Assembly: GCA_030544685.1 (NCBI GenBank)
Contig: CP086683.1
Span: 992,001-1,056,000, forward strand
From: Pseudomonas sp. B21_DOA
GTDB lineage: Bacteria > Pseudomonadota > Gammaproteobacteria > Pseudomonadales > Pseudomonadaceae
Direction of reading: 5' to 3'
Length of the DNA stretch: 64,000 nt
In this document: positions 29,184-39,793 of the stretch, in pieces
How positions within the stretch are numbered: position 1 is the first letter of the stretch
Layout of the letters: every line of letters starts with the position of its first letter
Program-made: the position numbers and the translations under genes
Notes under the pieces: model-generated
The model's database searches: none
Told to the model about the DNA's origin: nothing
The model's input: only the letters and a program-made list of their open reading frames with translations

Positions 29184-30413
29184 TCAACCAAAGAACCAGT
29201 AGCAGACCCCGATAGCGCCCACCACTCCGGCAAACTCCGCCAGCAACGCACACCCCACCGCGTGCCGTGCGCGTTGAATCCCCACCGCGCCGAAGTACAC
29301 CGCCAGCACATAGAACGTGGTTTCGGTACTGCCCTGCACCGTCGCCGCGACCAGCGCCGGGAAGCTGTCGACGCCGGAGGTCTGCATGGTCTCGATGAGC
29401 ATCGCCCGCGCGGCGCTGCCGGAGAACGGTTTGACCATCGCCGTCGGCAGCGCATCGACGAAGCGCGTGTCCCAGCCGGCCCACTCGACCAGATGGCGAA
29501 TGCCGTCCAGGCCGAAATCCAGCGCACCAGAGGCGCGCAGCACGCCAACCGCACAGAGCATCGCCACCAGATACGGCAAGAGATTCTTCGCCACATCGAA
29601 GCCTTCTTTCGCGCCTTCGACGAACGCCTCGTACACCTTGACCTTGCGCAGCGCGCCGATCAGCAGAAACAGCATGATCAGGCCGAACAGCGTGAGATTG
29701 CCGAGGATCGACGACAATCCCGCCAGTGCTGTCGCGGAAAGCGTGCCGAGCAGGGCCATGAAGCCGCCAAGGATCAGCGCGCCGGGCAGCAGATAGGCGA
29801 GGACCACCGGGTCCAAGATGCGCAGGCGTTGCATGAAAGCTACGGAGAGAAAACCGACGATAGTCGAGCAACTGGTCGCCAGCAGAATCGGCAGGAACAC
29901 CAGCGTCGGATCCGGCGCGCCTTGCTGGGCGCGGTACATGAAGATGGTCACGGGCAGCAGGGTCAACGACGAGGCGTTGAGCACCAGAAAGAGGATCTGC
30001 GCGTTGCTGGCGATGGTGGCGCTGGGATTGAGCTCCTGCAACGCTTTCATGGCTTTCAGGCCGATCGGCGTGGCGGCGTTGTCCAGGCCCAGACCGTTGG
30101 CGGCAAAGTTCAGCGTGATCAGGCCAAGGGCAGGGTGGCCGGCCGGGACTTCCGGCATCAGCCGCAGAAACAGCGGGCCGAGGACCTTGGCCAGCCACTC
30201 GACGATCCCGGCCTTTTCGGCGATGCGCAGAAAGCCCAGCCACAGGGTGAGGGTGCCGAACAGCAGTACCATGACTTCGACCGACAGCTTGGCCATGGCG
30301 AAAATGCTTTCCACCATCGCCGCGAAGATCCCGGCGTTGCCGCCGATCAGCCACTGCGCCAGCGCCGACACGGCTGCCACGATGAAGAAGCCAAGCCACA
30401 GGCCATTAAGCAT
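29184..30413 (-). CDS. SpmA-SpmB fusion, nucleoside recognition (Gate) domain membrane protein
   Basis: A 409-residue polytopic protein in which the two Bacillus spore maturation proteins SpmA and SpmB are joined. Two Gate domains are visible: one around FAANGLGLDNAATPIGLKAM (about residues 103-122) and one around LPTAMVKPFSGSAARAMLIE (about 310-330). Pseudomonas makes no spores, so the role must be different; the Gate fold suggests transport of a small polar compound. Single gene, after gltP on the same strand. Confidence 0.9.
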   Translation of the reverse strand: MLNGLWLGFFIVAAVSALAQWLIGGNAGIFAAMVESIFAMAKLSVEVMVLLFGTLTLWLGFLRIAEKAGIVEWLAKVLGPLFLRLMPEVPAGHPALGLITLNFAANGLGLDNAATPIGLKAMKALQELNPSATIASNAQILFLVLNASSLTLLPVTIFMYRAQQGAPDPTLVFLPILLATSCSTIVGFLSVAFMQRLRILDPVVLAYLLPGALILGGFMALLGTLSATALAGLSSILGNLTLFGLIMLFLLIGALRKVKVYEAFVEGAKEGFDVAKNLLPYLVAMLCAVGVLRASGALDFGLDGIRHLVEWAGWDTRFVDALPTAMVKPFSGSAARAMLIETMQTSGVDSFPALVAATVQGSTETTFYVLAVYFGAVGIQRARHAVGCALLAEFAGVVGAIGVCYWFFG

Positions 30414-30467
30414 CAGTCAAATCCCCGAAGAATGCGGCGAATGATAGCGGGGTCGCCAGAAACGACA

Positions 30468-30489
30468 AACCCCGGATTGCTCCGGGGTT
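30468..30489 (-). terminator. Hairpin between gltP and spmAB
   Basis: A perfect 9-bp stem (aaccccgga and tccggggtt) with loop ttgc. On the minus strand it is followed by a weak TGTCGTTT. It probably ends gltP transcripts before spmAB. Confidence 0.6.
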
Positions 30490-30513
30490 CGTTGGTGGGG
30501 CGTGCATCAATCA

Positions 30514-30605
30514 CTGTGGGAGCGAGCCTGCTCGCGAAGAGGCCAGCACATTCAACATCTCTGTAGATTGATACACCGTCTTCGCGAGCAGGCTCGCTCC
30601 CACAG
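30514..30605. repeat. REPIN after gltP
   Basis: Left ctgtgggagcgagcctgctc and right gagcaggctcgctcccacag are exact complements. It sits nine bases beyond the gltP stop. Confidence 0.9.
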
Positions 30606-30614
30606 GGTTTTGCA

Positions 30615-31946
30615 TCAGTTCTTGGAAATCTCGCCAGCCGGCAGTTTTTCCTTGCTGCGCCAGTGCGGCAGGGAGTTCCAGTAGCGCTCGCCCTTGGCGT
30701 CGTCGTACATACCTTCCCAGCGTGCGATCACCAGCACCGCCAGGGCGTTACCGATCACGTTCAGTGCGGTACGCGCCATGTCCATGATGCGGTCGACACC
30801 GGCGATGAACGCCAGGCCTTCCAGCGGGATGCCAACGCTGCCCAAAGTGGCCAGCAGCACCACGAAAGACACGCCCGGTACGCCGGCGATACCTTTGGAG
30901 GTGACCATCAGCGTCAACACCAGCAGCAGTTGCTGGCTGATCGACAGGTCGATGCCATACAGCTGGGCAATGAAGATCGCCGCGATCGACTGGTACAGGG
31001 TCGAGCCGTCTAGGTTGAACGAGTAACCGGTCGGTACCACGAAGCTGCAGATGGCTTTCGGCGCGCCGTAGGCTTCCATTTTCTCGATGACACGTGGCAG
31101 CACGGTTTCCGAGGAGGCGGTGGAGTAGGCCAGTACCAGCTCATCCTTGAAGATGCGCATCAGCTTGAGCACCGAGAAGCCGAACAGCCTGGCGATCAGG
31201 CCCAGCACGACGAAGGCGAAGAAGGCGATGGCGACGTAAACCAGAATCACCAGTTTCGCCAGCGGCAGCGGCGAGGCGAAGCCGAAGTTGGCGACGGTCA
31301 CCGCGATCAGCGCGAATACGCCGATCGGCGCGTAGTTCATGATCATGTGGGTGACTTTGAACATGCTTTCCGAGACGCCCTGGAACATCTTCACCAGCGG
31401 CTCGCGCAGGTCCGACTGCAGGCTCGACAGGCCGAGCCCGAACAGCACAGAGAAGAAAATGATCGGCAGCATTTCGCCGCGAGCCATGGCCGCGAAGATG
31501 TTCGACGGGATCAGGTTGAGGATGGTTTCGATGAATGCATGTTCATGCTGCACTTCGGCGGCGGTCGCCTGGTACTTCGAAATGTCGACCGTGCCCAGAG
31601 TGCTCATGTCGATGCCGGTGCCCGGATGGAACACGTTGGCCAGCACCAGACCGACAACGATGGCGATGGTGGTGACGATCTCGAAATAGATGATGGTCTT
31701 CAGGCCGATACGCCCGAGTTTCTTGGCGTCGCCGACGCCAGCGATGCCGACGATCAGCGAGGAAATGACGATCGGGATCACGATCATCTTGATCAGACGG
31801 ATAAAGATATCGCCTGCCGGTTGCAGGACGTTGCTGATCCACCAAGCCTTTTCAGCACTGAAGTGGTTGAGCAACGCACCAATTGCAATCCCCAGAATCA
31901 GACCGATGAGGATCTGCCAGGCGAGGCTGATTTTTGCCTTCTTCAT
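30615..31946 (-). CDS. gltP: Glutamate/aspartate:proton symporter GltP
   Basis: An inner-membrane dicarboxylate/amino acid:cation symporter of 443 residues with eight helices and two re-entrant loops. Family motifs are present: the serine-rich AYSTASSETVLPRVIEKM, the FVVPTGYSFNLDGSTLYQS motif, and GIAGVPGVSFVVLLATLG. It takes up glutamate and aspartate. I chose the ATG at 31946 (MKKAKISLAWQ), preceded by AAGGGTAAAG; the frame remains open upstream without conservation. Confidence 0.95.
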   Translation of the reverse strand: MKKAKISLAWQILIGLILGIAIGALLNHFSAEKAWWISNVLQPAGDIFIRLIKMIVIPIVISSLIVGIAGVGDAKKLGRIGLKTIIYFEIVTTIAIVVGLVLANVFHPGTGIDMSTLGTVDISKYQATAAEVQHEHAFIETILNLIPSNIFAAMARGEMLPIIFFSVLFGLGLSSLQSDLREPLVKMFQGVSESMFKVTHMIMNYAPIGVFALIAVTVANFGFASPLPLAKLVILVYVAIAFFAFVVLGLIARLFGFSVLKLMRIFKDELVLAYSTASSETVLPRVIEKMEAYGAPKAICSFVVPTGYSFNLDGSTLYQSIAAIFIAQLYGIDLSISQQLLLVLTLMVTSKGIAGVPGVSFVVLLATLGSVGIPLEGLAFIAGVDRIMDMARTALNVIGNALAVLVIARWEGMYDDAKGERYWNSLPHWRSKEKLPAGEISKN

Positions 31947-32658
31947 TATCTTTACCCTTACTTGCGTTTGACTCAGGCACATGCAGGAACTGGAACGCTC
32001 ATCAGCGGAAAAGTCTGTGCATCTGCCTCCGTATAAGGTGCCCCGAAGCGCGTGTTTACGGCTCTTTGGCAGGCGAAAAAAGGCGCAACTATTCCGATGC
32101 AAGGTGGCGCCGTCTAATGCCGTAAACGCCTACCCTATGCCTAATCGGCATGAGCTTTTTCATTTGAAACTGGCGTCCCAAGCGGTTCGATTGTGACATT
32201 TGTGCCAGCATAAGTGCCGTGAACCGGCCGTTACAGCGTAGGCTGGTTAAATTTTGCACAGGCAAAACCGGCGGAAATTTCCGGAAAAAGTCTGAATCGC
32301 AAGACTAGAAGTCACACGGAACGAGCGCGATCTTTGTCGATATACGGTCGCCAGGAAACACCGCGAAATGTTTTCCTCGCAGTGTCGACGATTGAAAAAA
32401 GGAATTTGGCGTGCTGGATCAATGTTTTAGCGGATTCAAAGCCCAGCGCAGATTCGTCAGACCACCGGGTCGACGAACCTGCGGCGCAGCTTTACCCTGA
32501 CCCGGCCCTTGCGCAGGTACTCCCTGTACCCGTAGGTCACTCCGACCCTGTATCAGTCAGAACATCCCGGCCCCCTGGTCATGCACCGACCCTCATCGGG
32601 CGGTGCAATGGAAAGCAGCGGGGCGCTGCATTCGTGTTCGAAACCTTTGCGTCCTGCG
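31947..32658. other. 712-bp gap between ivy-like gene and gltP
   Basis: No full gene is evident. Near the ivy end a stem tgcaccg/cggtgca with inner ccc/ggg (32582-32607) lies about 50 bp past that gene's stop on the minus strand, without a T-tract. A short minus-strand frame at 32457-32540 (see findings) could encode 27 residues. The rest should include the gltP promoter; I could not pick out convincing -35/-10 boxes. Confidence 0.5.
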
Positions 32659-33123
32659 TCAGTACCACTTCGGATCTTTCTTCAGGGTTTCCATCAGCAG
32701 ATCCTGCATGCCCTGATCAGGTTTGCCGAAGAAGCGATAAGTCGCGTGTCGCGTCGGCGACTTGTCCTGCGGCAGACCTTCCGGCACATCGACCAGCATG
32801 GCGTAGGCGTCATCCTTGTCGAAGCTGAAGGCCACGATCAAACGGTGATTCAGGCACTTGTCCTGACTCTCGCAGAGCAGGCCGACCAGATACTGATCGC
32901 CATCTTCCGTAACGGCATGCATCTGTTGTTCGGAGGTGCCGGACAGGTTGATCACCCATTCCGGTACGCGCTCTTCCTTTTTGATCACGCCTTCCCAGGT
33001 TTCACGGTACTGCGCGTCGGAGGCGAGCAGTTCGTTGACCCGGGTCTGGCCGTCATTGGCCGCCATGGCCATGGCACTGCCGCCCAGAAGCAGGGCGGCG
33101 GCCAATGTCTTGAGACCGATCAT
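32659..33123 (-). CDS. Ivy family (inhibitor of vertebrate lysozyme) homologue, altered inhibitory loop
   Basis: A periplasmic protein of 154 residues with a signal peptide (MIGLKTLAAALLLGGSAMAMA). The fold pattern and the paired cysteines fit the Ivy family, which blocks c-type lysozyme with a CKPHDC loop. Here the corresponding loop is CESQDKC and has no histidine. It lies at the position of PA5481 in PAO1 order, which I recall as the second Ivy paralogue with poor or no lysozyme inhibition. So lysozyme inhibition should not be assumed. DUF1328 gene follows upstream on the same strand by two bases. Confidence 0.83.
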   Translation of the reverse strand: MIGLKTLAAALLLGGSAMAMAANDGQTRVNELLASDAQYRETWEGVIKKEERVPEWVINLSGTSEQQMHAVTEDGDQYLVGLLCESQDKCLNHRLIVAFSFDKDDAYAMLVDVPEGLPQDKSPTRHATYRFFGKPDQGMQDLLMETLKKDPKWY

Positions 33124-33125
33124 CG

Positions 33126-33338
<213 letters not shown>

Positions 33339-33364
33339 CTACGCGCCTGAATGTGTTCAAAGGC

Positions 33365-33649
33365 TTAGAAAACCCAGCGCTCTTCCCGTGGCAATTGATC
33401 CAGCGGTTGCGCCTGGTCGACATCGATCATGTGCATCGAAGCATTCTCGGCCTGGCTGCTGCTAACGGCACTGAAGTGCGTTTGAGTGCTGTGCTGCATC
33501 GAAATCAGTGGCTCGGGTTTACGGCTGTTTTCCCAGCTCATGTACTGCTGGCAAACGATCAGGGTGATCAGCAACGCCAGTACACCGAACAGACCTTGCT
33601 GGATCTGCAGTGGCGAAATACGTACTTGGGCGGCGATTGGGCGAGTCAT
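33365..33649 (-). CDS. Small single-span membrane protein next to algB
   Basis: A 94-residue protein with one hydrophobic segment (residues about 17-34, LQQGLFGVLALLITLIVC region) and a polar, Gln/Ser-rich C-terminal half. I do not recognise a domain. It takes the position of PA5482 in PAO1, upstream and divergent from algB, and heads a minus-strand set with the DUF1328 and ivy-like genes. Confidence 0.7.
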   Translation of the reverse strand: MTRPIAAQVRISPLQIQQGLFGVLALLITLIVCQQYMSWENSRKPEPLISMQHSTQTHFSAVSSSQAENASMHMIDVDQAQPLDQLPREERWVF

Positions 33650-34077
33650 CCTGTGTTCCTCACGCTTGTTCGGTTGGGGCAGTGCTGTTCTGCCCGGGCT
33701 GAGTGAGGTATTGCAGCCTGCATGCCAGTTTTTTCATCTGTGAAAAAACCAATGAAAACAATGAGTTATGCGTGGTTGAGAAATTTCCTAAGACGCATCC
33801 TGCACGATGGCTCTTCTGCGGTCGTGCGCAATGCACGATTATTTCGTGGGAAATTTCGATGATATGGAATTGCTACCGGTACGCAGATGTCAGAAGAGGA
33901 CGCAGGATCTGCCCTGCAAAACGCAGAATGTTTTAAAACTCAACGAAATCAATGAATTGGCCGTTATGGCAGTAGAGAGCTACCCTCCTATGGCTGGTAT
34001 CGTTCAGAATCAACCATGCAACTTGCCCGATTTTTCCGGGACTAACCCAAGACTAATCACTATGGAGCGTAGGAAAA
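33650..34077. promoter_or_regulatory. Divergent promoter region upstream of algB
   Basis: A 428-bp AT-richer gap between two divergent units. It contains one perfect inverted repeat, gttttttca-tctg-tgaaaaaac (33728-33749). The algB start has GGAG and AGGA upstream. I found no convincing sigma-54 or sigma-22 boxes. Confidence 0.5.
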
Positions 34078-35424
<1,347 letters not shown>

Positions 35425-35434
35425 GCACTGCGCG

Positions 35435-37225
35435 ATGAAACTGGCGATCAAGCTGCGCACGCGCCTGTTCCTGAGCATTTCTGCATTGATCACCGTGGCC
35501 TTGCTCGGGCTCTTGCTCGGGCTGGTCAGCGTGATGCAGATGGCCGGGTCACAGGAAGCGCTGGTGCGCAGCAACTTTGTCACTCTGGATCTGGGCCTCA
35601 AGCTGCGCCAGACCCTCGGTGATCAATTGATCATCATGCTCGCCGAGAAGCCCGATCCCGTCGCGTTCGAAGCGTCCAAGCAGCACTACTTCGAGTTGCT
35701 CGACCAAGGCATCGCCCAGCAGCGGGAGGGCGATGGCCAGCCTTACGGTTTCCGCCAGGCCAAGGCCGATTACCTGAACTTCCTCGCCTCATTCGACGTG
35801 ACTGCCGAAGCGGCGAAGAACGCCAGCACCAGTGCGGATTTCCGCGAGCGCTTCAACATTCTGCGTAATGGCCTGATTGCTGAGCACAAACACGCACTGG
35901 AAACCATCAATGCCGTCCAGCACGCTGCCCGCGAACGGGCCTTGCTGATTGCCGGGCTGCTTGGCCTGGTCGGGCTGGCGGTGCTGATCATCGGTTTCGT
36001 CACTGCCCAGGGCATCGCCCGACGTTTCGGCGCACCGATCGAAGCGCTGGCCAAGGCTGCCGACAACATCGGCCAGGGCAACTATGACGTGACCCTGCCG
36101 ATTTCCACGGCCATGGAAGTCAACCTGCTGTCGCGACGCTTCGGCCTGATGGCCGAGGCGTTGCGCGAACACCAGGCGATGAATGTCGACGAACTGTTGG
36201 CCGGTCAGCAGCGTTTGCAAGCGGTGCTCGACAGTATCGACGACGGTTTGTTGATGATCGACCGCCAGGGCCAGCTCGAACACCTCAATCCTGTGGCTCA
36301 GCGCCAGTTGGGCTGGGAAGACGACCGCCTCGGCCAAGGCTTGGGCACCGCACTCGGGCGCCCGGAGCTGGATGCGCAACTGCAATTGGTCCTGCGCGGC
36401 GGCACGCTGGAGCGCGCGCCGGAAGATCTGAGCATCGAAGTCGATGGCGAATCGCGCCTGCTGACCTACAGCCTGACGCCGGTCAGTCATACCCAGGGGC
36501 ATATTCTCGGCGCGGTGATGGTGCTGCACGATGTCACCGAGCAACGCGCGTTCGAGCGCGTACGCAGTGAGTTTGTCTTGCGCGCGTCCCATGAACTGCG
36601 TACGCCGGTGACGGGCATGCACATGGCCTTCGGGCTGTTTCGCGAGCGGGCCAAGTTCCCGGCGGAATCGCGCGAAGCTGACCTGCTGGATACGGTCAAC
36701 GAAGAAATGCAGCGCCTGATGCAATTGATCAACGATCTGCTGAATTTCTCGCGCTACCAGAACGGTCTACAGAAACTCACCCTGGCGCCATGTTCCATTG
36801 AGGACCTGCTGGAGCAGGCGCAACTGCGCTTTGCCGACGTGGCTGCGGCCAAAGGTGTTGCGCTGAACGTCGAGATTCAAGGCCCGCTGCCGAGGTTGCA
36901 GGCTGATCAGGCGCAACTTGATCGCGTCCTCGACAACTTGATCGACAACGCCCTGCGGCACACTGCCCGCGACGGGCAGATCCGTCTGCAGGCGCGCCGC
37001 CATGGCGAGCGGGTCATCATCAGTGTCGAAGACAATGGCGAAGGCATTGCCTACGGCCAGCAGGGGCGGATTTTCGAGCCGTTCGTGCAGGTCGGGCGCA
37101 AGAAGGGCGGTGCCGGGCTTGGCCTGGCGCTGTGCAAGGAAATCGTCCAGTTGCACGGCGGGCGCATGGGCGTTTATTCGCGGCCGGGGCAGGGCACCCA
37201 GTTCTACATGGCGCTGGCGGTTTAG
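35435..37225 (+). CDS. kinB: Sensor histidine kinase KinB
   Basis: The inner-membrane partner of AlgB, 596 residues. Helix TM1 (about 13-36) and TM2 (about 168-190) flank a four-helix-bundle periplasmic sensor. HAMP (190-245), PAS (about 255-365), HisKA with His386 in ASHELRTPVTGM, and a HATPase_c domain (NLIDNALRH, VEDNGEGI, GAGLGLALC) follow. All catalytic motifs are intact. Its stop overlaps the 3' end of the convergent EAL gene by four bases. Confidence 0.96.
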   Translation: MKLAIKLRTRLFLSISALITVALLGLLLGLVSVMQMAGSQEALVRSNFVTLDLGLKLRQTLGDQLIIMLAEKPDPVAFEASKQHYFELLDQGIAQQREGDGQPYGFRQAKADYLNFLASFDVTAEAAKNASTSADFRERFNILRNGLIAEHKHALETINAVQHAARERALLIAGLLGLVGLAVLIIGFVTAQGIARRFGAPIEALAKAADNIGQGNYDVTLPISTAMEVNLLSRRFGLMAEALREHQAMNVDELLAGQQRLQAVLDSIDDGLLMIDRQGQLEHLNPVAQRQLGWEDDRLGQGLGTALGRPELDAQLQLVLRGGTLERAPEDLSIEVDGESRLLTYSLTPVSHTQGHILGAVMVLHDVTEQRAFERVRSEFVLRASHELRTPVTGMHMAFGLFRERAKFPAESREADLLDTVNEEMQRLMQLINDLLNFSRYQNGLQKLTLAPCSIEDLLEQAQLRFADVAAAKGVALNVEIQGPLPRLQADQAQLDRVLDNLIDNALRHTARDGQIRLQARRHGERVIISVEDNGEGIAYGQQGRIFEPFVQVGRKKGGAGLGLALCKEIVQLHGGRMGVYSRPGQGTQFYMALAV

Positions 37226-38834
37226 GCTTCATCGTCCATACGCCGTCCGGCCAGGCGTCGTCCACGGGTGATCAGTTCAATGAACTGCACGGCGCTCAGT
37301 GCGTGAGCGAACAGCCAGCCCTGACCGAACTTGACTCCCTCACTGCTGAGCAGTGCGGCTTGGGATTCCAGCTCGATGCCTTCGGCAATCACTTTCAGAT
37401 CCAGCGCCTGCGCCATGTGAATGATGTGCGGAGCGACGCCGCTGCTCGCTGCGTCATGGCCGAGCGCATCGATGAACGCCTTATCGATCTTCAGGCAGTC
37501 CACCGGCAAGGTCTGCAGATAGGCGAGGCTGCAATAGCCGGTGCCGAAATCATCGATCAGCACCTGATGGCCGACGTCGCGCAAGGCTTGCAGGTTTTCC
37601 CGCGCCACCACCACATCAATCAGGCCCCGCTCAGTGACTTCGAAGGCTATCTGCCGCGCGGCGACACGGTGCAGCGCGAGCAGCCGCGCCATGACCTGGC
37701 CGATGCGCGGCACCATGACATCGCAGGCTGCGAGGTTCACCGAGATATACAGCTGCGGATTGGCGCGCAGTAACTGGCCCAGCTGTTCGAGCAGACGCTG
37801 CAAGACGAAGTCGGTCATCTGCCGGATCTGCCCGGTGTTCTCCGCCATGGGAATGAACAGGTCGGGGCTGGTCAGCGTGCCGTCCGGGCGCCGCCAGCGC
37901 AGCAGCGCTTCGGCACCGACGCAGTTGCGGCTGTCGAGATCGAAGATCGGCTGATACAGCACCTGCAACTCACCCCGGCGGATCGCCCCGTGCAGCTCGG
38001 CATCCAGCGACTGGCGCTGACGCACCAGCAACAAGGTCAGAAAGCCGACAACGGCGCCGGCGATCAGGCACACCGGCAACAGCCACCACCACACCGCCGG
38101 GACGTGCATGCCCGTGCGCGGCGTAATCAGCACCAATTGATATTCCGGGTTGTCGGTGGGCATGCGATAGATCAGCCGCGTTTGCGTGACTTGCAGCGCA
38201 TCAGGGCTCTTCGGTGGCCAGGGTTCGGTCGGTGGCCAGGTCTGTGCGGTGCCGAGCACCGGAATCGCGCGAGTGCCGTGATCGAGTACCACCAGCAGGC
38301 TGCTGCCGGGCGACAGATCGACCATGTCGGTCAAATGCCCGCGCGAGGTCGCGACACGAAAGTTGCCGCGACCGAGCATCAGCGCCGCGCGATTTTCATC
38401 GGGTTCGGTGGTGGTGTTCAGCCAATAGCTGTAGGTCGGACCCTGAATGTCCGGCGCGCGCACCAACGACAGACCTTCCTGGCGCGGACGGTTGGAGCAG
38501 AACCGCGAGGCGTCCATGTACGCGGCTTCGTAGACGAAGCGGTAGTTGAAGGTGACTTGCTGCAGAGTCGCGATCATTTCTTCGTCGCAGCCGCGCAAGG
38601 GCTGGGCTTCAAGGTCGTCGAGACTTTCGCGCAACTGGCCGAACAATTGTTCGAGGCGCGCGAGGAAACGCTCGCCTTGGGCGTTCATTTCCTGGCTCTC
38701 GCGCATTTCCATCTGGCGCATCGCCGCGAACATACCGCCGGCGATCAGCAGGCTGGCGCTGAGGACAGCCGCGATCATCGCCAAAAAACAGGGCGATAAA
38801 ACCAGCTACGCAGCGTCTCTCGGGTCGCAGCCAT
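37222..38834 (-). CDS. Cyclic-di-GMP phosphodiesterase, CSS-motif plus EAL domain, start out of frame
   Basis: A membrane protein with two helices flanking a periplasmic CSS-type redox sensor (cysteines in PLRGCDEEMI and RFCSNRP), and a cytoplasmic EAL domain (about residues 275-525). Catalytic motifs are present: GAEALLRW (EALLR), the DDFGTGYCSLAYL loop and LKIDKAFID. It should hydrolyse c-di-GMP. The natural ATG at 38834 (MAATRETLRSWFYRPVF) leads into the first helix, but the A-run 38783-38788 lacks one base, so the frame as given opens only at TTG 38784. Restored length 537 residues. Confidence 0.87.
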
Positions 38835-38909
38835 CAGGGATTTTCCGAAGAATTACCATGAGTTATAGCTGCTGATTGCGATTTCGCCCTGACCGTCGGG
38901 CGGGCGTCA

Positions 38910-39692
38910 TTATTTTGTCTGATTGAGGACCAAAAGAAGTGCTGCGGTTTGTGCGTCCGGCGTGCCGTCGAAGCGGGCAGGGCGGTAATGCATCTGGAAC
39001 GCGGCGAGGACATGCCGCGTGGCGACGTCCAGCTCGCCGGTCTGCGGTGTGTCGTAACCCAGACGCGCGAGTTGCGCCTGGAACCAGCCGATCTCCGGCA
39101 ACGGGTTGCTGTTAAAAATAGCCTGCTGACGCGCCACCGCTTGCTCGTTCGGCCACAGGCCAAGGCCTTCGGCGGCGAGACGTTTCCAGGGGAACAGTGG
39201 CCCCGGATCAAGCTTGCGCAACGGCGCGATGTCGCTGTGACCGATGATGTGCCGCGGGCTGATGCCGTTGCGTTTGCTGATGTCCTTGAGCAGGGTGGTC
39301 AACGACTGGATCTGCGCTTCGCTGTACGGATACCACAGGCGCCCGGTCGGGGTGTCCTTGTAGCCGGGATTGACGATTTCGATGCCGATGGAACTGGAGT
39401 TCAGCCAGGTACGGCCCTGCCACTGACTTTCGCCGGCGTGCCAGGCGCGCTGGTTTTCGTCCATCAGCTTGTACACGGTGGCGCTCTTGTCATCGCCAAT
39501 CAGGTAATGGCTACTGACGTCGCCATGGGTCAGCAATTGCAGCGAGCGCTCCAGCGACGTGGAGGTGTAATGCACCACGACAAACTGGATGCGGCTGTCG
39601 TAATTGGCCGAAGGGTGGCTGGTGTCGTAACGCGGGCCGCTGGCGCAACCAGCGAGGACGAACAGCGAGGCAACAAGGGCAAGGAATTTCAT
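38910..39692 (-). CDS. ampDh2: N-acetylmuramoyl-L-alanine amidase AmpDh2-like lipoprotein
   Basis: A 260-residue zinc amidase that cleaves the lactyl-Ala bond of peptidoglycan. Lipobox VLAGC near residue 15 places it in the outer membrane. The amidase_2 domain has zinc ligands in FVVVHYTSTS, HIIGHSDIAPLRKLDPG and the catalytic GESQWQGRTWLNSSSIGIEI region in two parts. A C-terminal peptidoglycan-binding_1 domain (about 185-250) follows. It sits beside algB-kinB as PA5485 does in PAO1. Confidence 0.93.
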   Translation of the reverse strand: MKFLALVASLFVLAGCASGPRYDTSHPSANYDSRIQFVVVHYTSTSLERSLQLLTHGDVSSHYLIGDDKSATVYKLMDENQRAWHAGESQWQGRTWLNSSSIGIEIVNPGYKDTPTGRLWYPYSEAQIQSLTTLLKDISKRNGISPRHIIGHSDIAPLRKLDPGPLFPWKRLAAEGLGLWPNEQAVARQQAIFNSNPLPEIGWFQAQLARLGYDTPQTGELDVATRHVLAAFQMHYRPARFDGTPDAQTAALLLVLNQTK

Positions 39693-39793
39693 GGCAGAGG
39701 ACGATACGCTGAAAACGATAATGCAACAGTGTAACGTACGGATTTGCTTAGAGTCCGCCAGCGGGCGGATTTAAACAAAATGGAACAATTGCC

